A DNA stretch of 64,000 nucleotides from Bacillota bacterium (GCA_023412665.1 JAEZCA010000023.1:1-64000), one strand, 5' to 3'. Positions 51,521 to 60,322 are shown, numbered from the stretch's first letter. Program-made: numbers and translations. Notes: generated by a model not told the origin, from the sequence alone.

Positions 51521-53062
51521 GTGAGAAAATCATTTGTAGGCGGCGCTGTAATTTTAATGATTGCCGGACTTGTTGCCCGTATATTCGGCTTTTTATACAG
51601 GATCTATTTATCAAACCTTACGGGAGCGGAGGGTATGGGCCTGTATGAGCTGGTTGTGCCGGTATACACAGCAGTTGTGCTGACAATAACGTCCGGTATT
51701 ACAATAGCAGTATCAAAAATGGCAGCAGAACAAAATGCCAGGATGGATACTGTAAACCCCAGGAGGATCACGGTTTGCGCACTGGTTTTGACAGCTGCGG
51801 CGGGTATGCTGGTATCTGTTTTTATCTCGCTGAACTCAGGGTTCCTAAGCACAAGAATACTCGGGGACAGCAGGACACATGATGCACTCGTGGCACTTGT
51901 GCCGTGCCTGCCTGCCGTCGTTGCGGCTGCAGCGCTGAAGGGCTATTTCTATGGTATACAGCAGGTCATACCGACAGCGTTCTCGCAGATTGCTGAACAG
52001 ACTGTCAAGATAGTGATCCTGATTGCGGCTGCAGGCTGGATATTGGAAGGGGGACCTGAGTATGCCTGTACGGTTGCCGTTTTTTCAGCTGCTGCCGGTG
52101 AAATAATCAACATGCTCATCCTCATGCTGGTGTTTACTTTACGAAAAAAGTCCGGGGATAGAGAAAAACGCAAATTCAAGGTGATGGGAAGGGTGTTTAT
52201 ATTAAAGGTGCTTTTAAAGTCCGCCGTCCCCGTATCGGCCAACAGGCTTGTTATGTCTGCCCTCGCTGCAGCGGAGTTTATTATGATACCCACCATGCTT
52301 GCGTCAGGCGGGCTCGATGAAAAAAGCAGTATGGAGGTCTTTGGACGTCTGACAGGTATGGCATTGCCGCTGATCATGTTCCCGTCCATCGTGACAAATT
52401 CCATTGCCACGACTCTTGTACCGGCGTTATCCGAGTCAGTTGCACTTAAAAAATATAAAGCCCTGAACTATCAGATATCAAAGTCAATACAGATCACCTT
52501 TATTGTCGGAGTGGTTTTCTCTTCAATGTTTTTCTGTTTTTCAAACGAGATCGGTGCTTTGCTGTACAGGAAGGAGAAAATTGGTGATTTGTTGTTCCTT
52601 CTGTCCTTCTGCGGAGTTTTCATATATCTGCAGCAAACGCTTACCGGAGTTCTGAATGGACTGGGAAAGCAGGGGATTTTGTTAAGAAACACAATAATTG
52701 GCTCGGTACTGAGGATAGCCGTCGTATGTGTGCTGATACCCATATTCGGAATCAGAATATATATCCTTGGCCTGTGTGTAAGTCTGATATTGACTGAATG
52801 TTTGAATCTGGTAACGATAAACAGGGCCACAGGCCTGGTATTTGACTTGAGGGGATGGATACTCAGGCCCGGCCTGGTCGGAATTATAACTATATTTTCT
52901 GCGAGGTATGTGTATCACTTTTTTGATATATTCAGATTGGGAACAGCGATCACCACTCTGTTGGCACTGGGTGCAAATGTTTTGATTTCTGCGTCTTTAA
53001 TGGTTATCACCGGTGTTATCAGTATAGCTGAAGTAAAAAGTCTGGCAGGTCTGAAAAACTAA
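51521..53062 (+). CDS. spoVB: SpoVB-type MATE/MOP flippase
   Basis: This 513-residue protein has about 14 membrane helices of the polysaccharide/lipid flippase superfamily. The start SFVGGAVILMIAGLVARIFGFLYRI, the LTGAEGMGLYELVVPVY segment and GYFYGIQQVIPTAFSQI are typical of SpoVB/YtgP proteins, which move cell-wall lipid intermediates during cortex synthesis or growth. The GTG start has GGGGTGGAG upstream. It is a single gene that diverges from the 7TM signalling gene. The exact member (SpoVB or a housekeeping MurJ-like YtgP) is not fixed by sequence alone. Confidence 0.87.
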   Translation: MRKSFVGGAVILMIAGLVARIFGFLYRIYLSNLTGAEGMGLYELVVPVYTAVVLTITSGITIAVSKMAAEQNARMDTVNPRRITVCALVLTAAAGMLVSVFISLNSGFLSTRILGDSRTHDALVALVPCLPAVVAAAALKGYFYGIQQVIPTAFSQIAEQTVKIVILIAAAGWILEGGPEYACTVAVFSAAAGEIINMLILMLVFTLRKKSGDREKRKFKVMGRVFILKVLLKSAVPVSANRLVMSALAAAEFIMIPTMLASGGLDEKSSMEVFGRLTGMALPLIMFPSIVTNSIATTLVPALSESVALKKYKALNYQISKSIQITFIVGVVFSSMFFCFSNEIGALLYRKEKIGDLLFLLSFCGVFIYLQQTLTGVLNGLGKQGILLRNTIIGSVLRIAVVCVLIPIFGIRIYILGLCVSLILTECLNLVTINRATGLVFDLRGWILRPGLVGIITIFSARYVYHFFDIFRLGTAITTLLALGANVLISASLMVITGVISIAEVKSLAGLKN

Positions 53063-53128
53063 GGAAATCGATGATAAAGTCAGAACTGGGGACATAATTG
53101 TAAATAATCCTGTTTGTTGGCTATTAAA

Positions 53129-53145
53129 GGTCAAAGATAGTCAAA
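53129..53145. promoter_or_regulatory. CtsR operator 1
   Basis: GGTCAAAGATAGTCAAA fits the CtsR tandem heptamer consensus (RGTCAAA-N3-RGTCAAA). It lies just upstream of the hsp20 -35 box. Confidence 0.85.
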
Positions 53146-53153
53146 AACAAATT

Positions 53154-53182
53154 TTGATTATTAGTCGAGCACGGCTTAGAAT
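53154..53182 (+). promoter_or_regulatory. hsp20 promoter
   Basis: A TTGATT -35 box (53154-53159), 17-bp spacer and TAGAAT -10 box (53177-53182) lie between the two CtsR operators. Confidence 0.7.
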
Positions 53183-53190
53183 AATATTAA

Positions 53191-53207
53191 GGTCAAAGAT
53201 AGTCAAA
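53191..53207. promoter_or_regulatory. CtsR operator 2
   Basis: An identical second GGTCAAAGATAGTCAAA, 62 bp (about six helical turns) from the first, covers the predicted transcription start. Confidence 0.85.
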
Positions 53208-53311
53208 GACAGCATCGTGATCGATACAGTATTGCATATGTCAATGCAGCTGCATAGACTGGACTATCTGAGATTAACATAGATTAAAAAATTTATTCGG
53301 AGGTGTTTTGT

Positions 53312-53761
53312 ATGTTCGGATTGGTACCATTTAGCAGAAAAAACGGAATGTCGGTGAGAAATGATTTCCTGGATCTGAACAGCCTTTTTGATAATTTCTT
53401 TAATGATTCCTTCACGACAGGCTTTTTCCAGGCATCACATCCCATTAAGGCCGATATCCGCGAGACAGAGAAGGAGTACATCATTGAGGCTGATATGCCC
53501 GGCGTAAAAAAGGAAGACATCAGGCTCGAGCTCAGGGACGGCGTACTTACCGTCGGCGTAGAGCACAGTGACGAAGCGGAGGAGAAGAGGGAGAACTATA
53601 TCAGGAAGGAAAGAAGGTATGGTTCATACTGCAGAAGCTTCCAGGTAGACGGCGTCAAGCAGGAAGATGTAACGGCGGCATACAATGACGGCGTACTCAT
53701 TGTGAACCTGCCCAAGACAGAGGAAACAAAGCCCAGGACCCACAGGATCGATATCAACTAG
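53312..53761 (+). CDS. Hsp20/alpha-crystallin small heat shock protein
   Basis: This 149-residue ATP-independent chaperone has an alpha-crystallin domain (about residues 43-140; IKADIRETEKEYIIEADMPG, then YGSYCRSFQVDGVKQEDVTA and AYNDGVLIVNLPK). The N-terminal arm is short and contains NDFLDLNSLFDNFFND. The ATG at 53312 has CGGAGGTG upstream; a GTG three codons earlier overlaps that site. Two CtsR operators flank the promoter, so it should be induced by heat or protein damage. A terminator follows at 53808. Confidence 0.94.
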   Translation: MFGLVPFSRKNGMSVRNDFLDLNSLFDNFFNDSFTTGFFQASHPIKADIRETEKEYIIEADMPGVKKEDIRLELRDGVLTVGVEHSDEAEEKRENYIRKERRYGSYCRSFQVDGVKQEDVTAAYNDGVLIVNLPKTEETKPRTHRIDIN

Positions 53762-53807
53762 ACTTAAGAGGACATCCTCGTAAAATCTTATACAACCCCC
53801 ATTTTAC

Positions 53808-53838
53808 CGGCATATGGCGCTTCACCATATGCCGTTTT
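53808..53838 (+). terminator. Terminator of hsp20
   Basis: A 10-bp perfect stem CGGCATATGG/CCATATGCCG with a 7-nt loop is followed by TTTT. Confidence 0.85.
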
Positions 53839-53916
53839 CTAGGGGACACTTCTCGACTGCTTGGAATTGATTTATCAATTGCCAATCCGAAATACCCCTT
53901 GCAGAGGAGTGTCCCC

Positions 53917-55335
53917 TTACCTCTTACCTGCTATTTTCACGGAGGCAAGTATTACGGAGATATTGATCCAGAACAGGAACATTATGCGGGTGAAGAAAAA
54001 AACGTGGTCGGCAAGACCCATGGTCAGTAGGCCCGCGGCGCCTGCCAGGGCGGCAAACATTATCTTTCCCGTTTCGGGGTCTTTCTTTTTTATCATTGCC
54101 TCGAATGCATTTCGCACCATCCGAAATATGATGAGCAGGAAGCTCAGCAGAGCAGCCAGACCGGCTTCAAGCCAAAGCTGCAGGTACAGTATATGCGAGT
54201 GTGCTACTTTTGTGAGCCCGAAGGTCTTGTAACGCTGGAATATGGTAGATACAACGCCGGGCCCAAGGCCTACGCCTGTTGTCCAGTAATCCTTCAGCAT
54301 GGGCATTGATGAGGCGAAGATCTTGCTCCTGTATCCTATTGAGCTGTCCTGTCCGCTGAATATCGTCATAATCCTGTTTGTTATCCATGAGGGCAGGAAC
54401 GGTATCGCTATAAGGCCAATGATAAATATGACAGGAATGAATTTCATGTTCCAGAAAAATACGAATACGAGTGCCGCTGCCGCAAGAGCGATCCATGACG
54501 ATCTTGAGCCTGTCTTGAACAGCACTGTGATTACCGGCATGAGAGCAATGAACCACGCTGCTTTCTTGAGGATAGATTTCTCGTTGAATATTAGGGCTAT
54601 AAAAAACGGTATCGTCAGTACCAGCATTTCTCCATAAACGTTGGCGTTGCCCATCGTAGAATACACCCTGCCGCCAAGGTCGGGGTTCAGCGTAAGGTCG
54701 GTGGTAGACGGATCGACAGCGATACCTGTCACCTTCCATTGATAAATCCCATAAAGGGCGGTTAAAAATGTCCCGGCGGCAATGAACCTGATAAGCATGA
54801 TCAACTTTTCCTTTGAATCAACAGTGCTGACTATTATGATCATAAATATGAAAGCAACTATGTAATGGACCAGATAGCGCAGGCTTTCGCCGGGGAATAA
54901 GGATGTGGCTGCGGCTGTTGCTATGCTTACAAAGAACAGTAACACAGAATAATCTATTGAGGGTGTCTCTATAAGACTCTTCCTGTTTATCATCAGGCGC
55001 AGGAAGAATAATGCCGACAGTCCTGCTGTAAGCATCACTCCGTATTTGTTCTGCCATATGTGGTACGGAACCATCATGAATATTATCAGTACAAGTCCGA
55101 TAACAAGATGCAGATTTTCTGTCACGTAACGCAGCAGCTTGATAGCATAGCTATTTTCGAACATGGTTTCCCATCTGCTGTAAATCGCTTTGAGCAGTTT
55201 GCCCGGGAAATTGACAATGGTATGCAGGATATGCAGGAGCAAGCTGTCGGACCAGCTTTGCTGCGATTTGTCCGGGCCTCGGAAATACGAAAGGACCAGA
55301 CTGCTCTCTATTGTGTTTTTTATTAAATCCTTCAT
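53917..55335 (-). CDS. O-antigen ligase/polymerase family protein
   Basis: This 472-residue membrane protein has about 10-12 helices and a Wzy/WaaL-type core (about 270-330 and the loop with FKTGSRSSWIALAAAALVF, GYRSKIFASSMPMLKDYWTTG, HSHILYLQLWLEAGL). The Arg and His in these loops match O-antigen ligase signatures. It probably joins or polymerises a surface polysaccharide on the outer side of the membrane. It lies in a minus-strand group with two DUF4330 proteins and a glycosyltransferase. The acceptor polymer is unknown. Confidence 0.85.
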   Translation of the reverse strand: MKDLIKNTIESSLVLSYFRGPDKSQQSWSDSLLLHILHTIVNFPGKLLKAIYSRWETMFENSYAIKLLRYVTENLHLVIGLVLIIFMMVPYHIWQNKYGVMLTAGLSALFFLRLMINRKSLIETPSIDYSVLLFFVSIATAAATSLFPGESLRYLVHYIVAFIFMIIIVSTVDSKEKLIMLIRFIAAGTFLTALYGIYQWKVTGIAVDPSTTDLTLNPDLGGRVYSTMGNANVYGEMLVLTIPFFIALIFNEKSILKKAAWFIALMPVITVLFKTGSRSSWIALAAAALVFVFFWNMKFIPVIFIIGLIAIPFLPSWITNRIMTIFSGQDSSIGYRSKIFASSMPMLKDYWTTGVGLGPGVVSTIFQRYKTFGLTKVAHSHILYLQLWLEAGLAALLSFLLIIFRMVRNAFEAMIKKKDPETGKIMFAALAGAAGLLTMGLADHVFFFTRIMFLFWINISVILASVKIAGKR

Positions 55336-55349
55336 AATCCTTTTCCTTA

Positions 55350-55823
55350 TCAGTCAGCTTTCTCTATTTTCGATATCCTTCCGTCCTTCAGGAGGCTGTT
55401 CCCTGCATACAGTGACAGGGTCTGCCCGACATAATAGAGGGATTTGTCTATGGATACGCCGTTGCTGTTCATCGTGCCCATTGTTTCCATTGTCAGGTTC
55501 AGTGAAGAATAGCCTTCTCTGGGCGAGGCTACGAATTCGCCTGAATCCCTGGCAGCCCAGAATATTGACTCGCCGCGTTCGATACCGGTAACCTTGCCGA
55601 AGTTGGAGCTCTGTATGGTTTCTCTTACCGGATCGCCTTCCTTTATTGAATCAATGGTACAGTCAGGAGTGCTTTCAAGATAAAATGTCACGATTATTTT
55701 TTCCTGGGCTGCAGCCGGAGCGCCTACCTTTGCTTTTGCAAATTTGCCCGAGATACCTACGACACCTATGATTACTATTGCAATGAGAGCTATCGTTATC
55801 CATGTGGATTTTTTTCTAAACAT
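55350..55823 (-). CDS. DUF4330 protein, paralogue 1
   Basis: This 157-residue protein has an N-terminal membrane helix (about residues 8-25) and an outside beta-rich domain. Its spacing of IKEGDPVRETIQSSNFGKVTGIERG and YVGQTLSLYAG parallels the next DUF4330 protein, so the two are diverged duplicates. AAGGTGGGA lies across the stop of the upstream gene, indicating coupling. Such pairs occur in exopolysaccharide loci; a molecular role is not established. Confidence 0.75.
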   Translation of the reverse strand: MFRKKSTWITIALIAIVIIGVVGISGKFAKAKVGAPAAAQEKIIVTFYLESTPDCTIDSIKEGDPVRETIQSSNFGKVTGIERGESIFWAARDSGEFVASPREGYSSLNLTMETMGTMNSNGVSIDKSLYYVGQTLSLYAGNSLLKDGRISKIEKAD

Positions 55824-55836
55824 TAATAATCCCACC

Positions 55837-56331
55837 TTATTGATTTATTTGTTCGGCGCCTTCCACCCTTGCGTACAAGGTCGAGGTGCCGACTCTGATG
55901 ACAAGAATCTGTCCGATGTAGTATTTGACGCCGCTGATTGTGAGCCCCGATGAGGTTACGGTTCCCGGAGCGTCTACTGTGAGTTTCACGGATGAGTAGC
56001 CGTCCCTTCCTGCTTCTACCTGTCTGCCATCCTGGTCAGCTCCCCAGTTGACCGGATCACCGATCTCTATTTCGGATACCTTACCGAAGTTAACGTTCTG
56101 GAAGGATTCAGATACAGGGTCACCGGGCTTGATATTTGAAACTGTGAATGTATTCGCCTCTTCCTGGTACAGCGTCAGAAGCATCTTGTTTTCAGCCCCA
56201 CCAGTGGTTTTTTCAGGTGAGAACACTCCGAATTTGTTCATGGCGAATACTGCTGCAGCCAGAATTATTACTATAAAAAAAAGGTCGATTATATTTATTT
56301 TGCCGAACAGCCTGCCGTTTTTATCGATCAT
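55837..56331 (-). CDS. DUF4330 protein, paralogue 2
   Basis: This 164-residue protein starts MIDKNGRLFGKINIIDLFFI, the signature of DUF4330, with one membrane helix (about residues 12-33) and an extracytoplasmic domain containing IKPGDPVSESFQNVNFGKVS and YYIGQILVIRVG. The ATG at 56331 is chosen for AAAGGAG; the frame is open nine codons upstream. It is paired with the paralogue 13 nt downstream and lies beside the O-antigen ligase, so it probably assists polysaccharide export or assembly. Confidence 0.85.
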   Translation of the reverse strand: MIDKNGRLFGKINIIDLFFIVIILAAAVFAMNKFGVFSPEKTTGGAENKMLLTLYQEEANTFTVSNIKPGDPVSESFQNVNFGKVSEIEIGDPVNWGADQDGRQVEAGRDGYSSVKLTVDAPGTVTSSGLTISGVKYYIGQILVIRVGTSTLYARVEGAEQINQ

Positions 56332-56367
56332 TCCTGTCTCCTTTCCTGTTTGCTGCATTTTCTATAT

Positions 56368-56488
56368 AACGAGGCGAAGGATGGACCCTCGCTCACATCT
56401 ATACGTATTTTCAGCCCTTTAGGCTGAAAAATGCTTGGTGGCGGACACTATTTTGCTTTTAGGTGTCGAGCATATCTCCCGCCTCGTT
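56368..56488. mobile_element. 121-bp MITE-like element
   Basis: AACGAGGCG (56368-56376) is inverted at 56480-56488; the ends extend as AACGAGGCG-N3-GAT on both sides. It has no ORF. Its interior carries the hairpin repeat (56399-56441). A shorter relative of the left end occurs at 25414-25430. Confidence 0.6.
56399..56441. repeat. Dispersed hairpin repeat, copy 2
   Basis: This inverse copy of 13859-13901 has 2 mismatches in 43 nt. Its stem-loop TTTTCAGCC-CTTTA-GGCTGAAAA is kept. Confidence 0.8.
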
Positions 56489-56522
56489 GAAACACTGCTG
56501 ATGTAAGAAAACTTTTCTACTA

Positions 56523-56549
56523 AGCGTAATTTGCAAAGCAAATTATCGC
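56523..56549. repeat. Short palindromic repeat, copy 2
   Basis: AGCGTAATTTGC-AAAG-CAAATTATCGC matches 35499-35525 at 25 of 27 positions. The core AATTTGC/GCAAATT is a perfect dyad here. Confidence 0.7.
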
Positions 56550-56571
56550 GTAACGAAAAATTTTCTTTAAA

Positions 56572-57687
56572 TTATGTGCTATAAAGATTATATGTTTCAT
56601 ATGCTGTTTTATCAAGGCTGAAGTGGTCGCGGACAGCAGACAGGCCATTCTGGGCATATTGCCTGCGCAAGGGCTCATTTGAGGCCAGCAGTGCTATGCT
56701 GTCCGCATATCCCTTGATATCACCGAAATCCACCAGTATGCCGTTGCCGTGCTCTTTATTAACAATTTCCGCTGTGCCTCCGCTGGCTGTCGTTATCACC
56801 GGGAGCCCCGAGGCCATGGCTTCAAGTATCGCGATCCCGAAGGCCTCACTTTTTGAATGGGCAATGAATATATCGGAGTTTTTGAGTAACTCTCTAACAT
56901 TATTCACATACCCTGTAAAAATAATGCTGCTTTCAAGGTTGTATTTTTTTGCTTTTTCCTTTATTTCACCAAGCAGCGGCCCGTCAGCAGCAAGAATGAA
57001 CCTGCATTTTTTTTCGGACAGAGAATATTTTTGCAGATTGTCATTGAAATATCTGATGACTTCTATAATAAAATCATGGCCTTTTTCGGGTGAAAATCTT
57101 GAATCGGATGTAATAACAAGCTCATTACTGTCAATGCCCAGGCTCTTTCTAAAAGAGCTTTCAATAGGCTGACCGCAATCACCCCATTCATCGGGATCGA
57201 CTCCGTTATGTATCATTGAGATCCTGTCTTCCCTGATGCCCTCACTGATCAGGCTGTCCTGTACATGACGGCTGACCGCGATTATCCTGTAGTTGAAGCT
57301 GGTGAATATCCTGTTGGCAAGCACTACCTGCTTTGAGTTTTCAAGGAGCATGTGCCGCGTGTTTATCAGCCGGATGTTGTTTCCGGCCATTTTTGACAGG
57401 GCGCCGATGTAGTTTTCTCTGAGAAAATGTGTATGGACCGTTTTTATAGCCAGGTCTTGGCATATTTTTTTCAGCCGGAGAGCTGCCTTTATGTCGAAAG
57501 GGCTGTCCATGCGAAGCGGCAGCAGGCTGACGCCCAGCTCTTCAAAGGCGCCTCTGCCGGGGCCGTCCTGTGAATACGCTATATAAAACTCGCATGTTTT
57601 GCCATGGAGCTTTTTTGCCAGAGAGTATATGTATTTTTCCGTTCCGCCGTTTCCAAGGTAATTCAGCATGTGGAGCACCTTGTGCAT
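56572..57687 (-). CDS. Glycosyltransferase family 4
   Basis: This 371-residue GT-B enzyme transfers a nucleotide-activated sugar to a glycan or lipid carrier in the cytoplasm. The N-terminal loop LNYLGNGGTEKYIYSLAKKL, the central MIHNGVDPDEW and the retaining EX7E motif SEAFGIAILEAMASGLPVI (about 287-305) are clear. It leads the minus-strand polysaccharide group but is separated from the DUF4330 genes by a 240-nt repeat-filled gap. The donor sugar is unknown. Confidence 0.9.
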   Translation of the reverse strand: MHKVLHMLNYLGNGGTEKYIYSLAKKLHGKTCEFYIAYSQDGPGRGAFEELGVSLLPLRMDSPFDIKAALRLKKICQDLAIKTVHTHFLRENYIGALSKMAGNNIRLINTRHMLLENSKQVVLANRIFTSFNYRIIAVSRHVQDSLISEGIREDRISMIHNGVDPDEWGDCGQPIESSFRKSLGIDSNELVITSDSRFSPEKGHDFIIEVIRYFNDNLQKYSLSEKKCRFILAADGPLLGEIKEKAKKYNLESSIIFTGYVNNVRELLKNSDIFIAHSKSEAFGIAILEAMASGLPVITTASGGTAEIVNKEHGNGILVDFGDIKGYADSIALLASNEPLRRQYAQNGLSAVRDHFSLDKTAYETYNLYST

Positions 57688-57830
57688 CCTGCCTCCTCCT
57701 CCCGGGTCATCTCTTTTGTCAACAGCATCATTTTATCACATGGCGTATACTGAGTCGAGGATATCATCAAACTGAAACATCACAAGTGAATGAAATTTTT
57801 CTGCAATCAATAAATTTCATTTAAAAGAAG

Positions 57831-57839
57831 TGTTATAAT
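57831..57839 (+). promoter_or_regulatory. Extended -10 promoter of the FrhB-like gene
   Basis: TGTTATAAT is a perfect extended -10 box; the -35 region (TAAATT near 57811) is weak. It lies 50 nt before the start codon. Confidence 0.5.
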
Positions 57840-57889
57840 TAACTTGAATTGCTTCGTATCCCAATCTATACAGGAAGGATGCACACAGT

Positions 57890-59059
57890 ATGAAATCGAT
57901 TGTTACAGACAGCCGTTCATGTACAGGCTGCTCGGCCTGCAGCCAGGTATGTCCGATGGGTGCTGTCGCTATGAAGGAAAATGATGAGGGGTTCTTGTAT
58001 CCCTTCATTGATGAGGATAAATGTAATGACTGCGGTTTGTGCATAAGGACTTGCCCCGTGAACAGGGCAACAGGTGTGGACATAGCAGCGCATGGCGCAG
58101 GTAAAGCGGCCTTTGCCTGCTATACAAAAAATGACGAGGTCAGAGCTAAAAGCTCATCCGGAGGCGTTTTTTCACAGCTTGCAGCTAAAGCTCTCGAGAA
58201 AAAGGGAGTTGTATTCGGAGCGGGTTTCGACAGCGATTTTCGTGTAAGGCATAGCTATATAGAAAATATTGAAGAACTTGATGGGCTGAGAAGGTCGAAA
58301 TATGTGCAAAGCGACATAGCCAACACCTTCAAAGAGGCAAAGAAATTTCTGCAGGAAGGAAGACACATACTTTTTTGCGGGACACCCTGCCAGATAGCAG
58401 GACTCAAGGCCTTCCTGGGGAAGGACTATGAGAGACTCATCACCTGCGACCTGGCCTGCTTCGGAGTGCCATCCCCCAGAGTGTGGAGGATGTATTTGGA
58501 TCACCTTGAAATGAAAAACAGCGGCAAGACCCAGGCAGTTTCATTCAGGGACAAATCCGGAGGGTGGAAGGATTACCGGATGGATATCGGTTTCAAAAAC
58601 GGTGCCAAATATCAGGTACAGGCAAAGAAGGAGCTTTACTTCATCGGCTTCGGAAAGAATATACTCAGCAGAAGCTCATGCTTCGACTGCAGATTCAGAG
58701 TATGGAATTCCGGCGCGGATATAACGCTGGCTGACTTCTGGGGGATCGAGAAAATGGGCGGTATCATCGAGGACGACAACAGGGGAGTTTCGTTGGTAAT
58801 TACCCATAGTACTGCAGGAGAAGCAGCCTTGAAGGAAATCACGGACGATGTGTACATCAGCGCGTGTGATATAAATGAAGCTGTAAAATATAATCCAAGG
58901 CTTGTTTCATCGGCCGCGGAACCGGCGGGCAGAAGAGCCTTCTTTGAGGATATGGCTAAGGGCTGTGACTTCGACACACTGAGGAGAAAGTACATGGATA
59001 ACACAAGCGTAAAATACAAGATAAAATGCATGCTCAAACGTATGCTGGGCAAAGGCTGA
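57890..59059 (+). CDS. F420 hydrogenase/dehydrogenase beta subunit-like protein
   Basis: This 389-residue protein has two [4Fe-4S] motifs (CTGCSACSQVCP at residues 11-22 and CNDCGLCIRTCP at about 45-56), then FrhB/FdhB N- and C-terminal flavin domains (SSSGGVFSQLA, ILFCGTPCQIAGLK, DLACFGVPSPRVWRMYL). In Clostridia these proteins usually stand beside polysaccharide pyruvyl transferases, as here, rather than in F420 metabolism. A redox modification of a surface glycan, or supply of reductant, is inferred. AGGAAGG precedes the ATG. Confidence 0.88.
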   Translation: MKSIVTDSRSCTGCSACSQVCPMGAVAMKENDEGFLYPFIDEDKCNDCGLCIRTCPVNRATGVDIAAHGAGKAAFACYTKNDEVRAKSSSGGVFSQLAAKALEKKGVVFGAGFDSDFRVRHSYIENIEELDGLRRSKYVQSDIANTFKEAKKFLQEGRHILFCGTPCQIAGLKAFLGKDYERLITCDLACFGVPSPRVWRMYLDHLEMKNSGKTQAVSFRDKSGGWKDYRMDIGFKNGAKYQVQAKKELYFIGFGKNILSRSSCFDCRFRVWNSGADITLADFWGIEKMGGIIEDDNRGVSLVITHSTAGEAALKEITDDVYISACDINEAVKYNPRLVSSAAEPAGRRAFFEDMAKGCDFDTLRRKYMDNTSVKYKIKCMLKRMLGKG

Positions 59060-59091
59060 AGGTTAAAGATTAGAAACGGAAGGTGATTTTT

Positions 59092-60222
59092 GTGAAAGCC
59101 GGTATCTTGACATTCCATTATGCGCATCACTATGGAGCCCAGCTTCAGGCGTACGCTCTTATGAGAGCGATATCGCTGCTGGGAATGCAATGTGAGATCA
59201 TAAATTATGTAAGGAAGGACAACATCGAGGGGAGCAGACTTTTCAGAAAAGGGCTTTCTGCCGGCTCCCTCTTGTCAAATGCCAATACGCTTTTGAATTA
59301 TGGAAAGCTTAAAAAAAGGCGTGACAGATTCGACCGGTTTGTGCAGAACGAGATGAAGCTTTCTCCCAAATTCTACGGTTCATATGAGGAGCTTTGCTCA
59401 GACCCTCCCGAATATGAGGCTTATGTCTGCGGCAGCGACCAGGTATGGAATCCACTAATTTTCGGCGAGAAAACCTATGACCCGGCATTTTTCGCTGAAT
59501 TTGCGAAATCTGGAAGGCGTGTGGCGTACGCGCCAAGCTTCGGTATCAGTTCGATACCTGAGGACAAAAGAGAACTGCTGAAAAAATATATAGACAGGTT
59601 TGAGCATCTTTCTGTCAGGGAAAAGCAGGGAGAGAGAATTTTACGGGAGGTGACGGGAAGAGATTCCATCACTGTTCTTGACCCTACATTGCTGCTGACC
59701 ATGGACGAATGGAGTGCTCTTGCTGCTCCACCTGATATCTCTGAACCGTATATTCTGTGCTATTTTATTACCGATGCCAGGAAGTATGCGGGGTATGTAC
59801 AGGCTGTTTCCGAAAAATACAAGCTGCCTGTGGTATCGCTTTGCGGCTCCAGGAGAGTTGTACCTCAGACAAGGTTCAAGATTCTGAACGCAGGCCCCCG
59901 GGAATTTCTCGGACTGTTTGCAGGAGCGGCGTGCGTATTGACAGACTCCTTCCACGGTACTGTTTTTTCACTAAATTTCAACAAGGAGTTTTACTGCTTC
60001 GAGTCCTCCGCAAACTCTGAAAAGGCTGTCAATTCAAGACTCCATAATATATTGGACAAGGTAGGGCTGGTTTCACGTATATTTTCATCGGCAGCTGATA
60101 CAAAGGAGTTTTGCGGCTTAGTAAAAAATAGTGCTGCGGGGATAGATTACCCGGAAGTCGGGCAGGCCCTCGCAAAGGAGCGCGGCATATCACTCAAATA
60201 CCTGAAGGATTCCTTGCAATAG
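59092..60222 (+). CDS. Polysaccharide pyruvyl transferase family protein
   Basis: This 376-residue protein starts KAGILTFHYAHHYGAQLQAY, the hallmark of the family that adds ketal-linked pyruvate to surface glycans. Also seen are YVCGSDQVWNP (about residue 110), RVAYAPSFGISSIP and VLTDSFHGTVFSLNF, with the SFHG motif near 285. It starts at GTG 59092 with AAGGTGA upstream; a GTG three codons earlier overlaps that site. It is 32 nt after the FrhB-like gene, so the two are cotranscribed and probably act on the same glycan. Confidence 0.9.
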   Translation: MKAGILTFHYAHHYGAQLQAYALMRAISLLGMQCEIINYVRKDNIEGSRLFRKGLSAGSLLSNANTLLNYGKLKKRRDRFDRFVQNEMKLSPKFYGSYEELCSDPPEYEAYVCGSDQVWNPLIFGEKTYDPAFFAEFAKSGRRVAYAPSFGISSIPEDKRELLKKYIDRFEHLSVREKQGERILREVTGRDSITVLDPTLLLTMDEWSALAAPPDISEPYILCYFITDARKYAGYVQAVSEKYKLPVVSLCGSRRVVPQTRFKILNAGPREFLGLFAGAACVLTDSFHGTVFSLNFNKEFYCFESSANSEKAVNSRLHNILDKVGLVSRIFSSAADTKEFCGLVKNSAAGIDYPEVGQALAKERGISLKYLKDSLQ

Positions 60223-60322
60223 CTTTCATTATGAGGTTCTTATGCCGATATATATTATGTATATAGATACTGACAAACATCGGATATCTATATTATCAAG
60301 ATCCTCAAGTTAATATTTTTCA

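Noticed and set aside
54167..54739. 190-codon minus-strand frame
   Set aside because: It is another frame of the O-antigen ligase gene, which has coherent membrane helices in its own frame.
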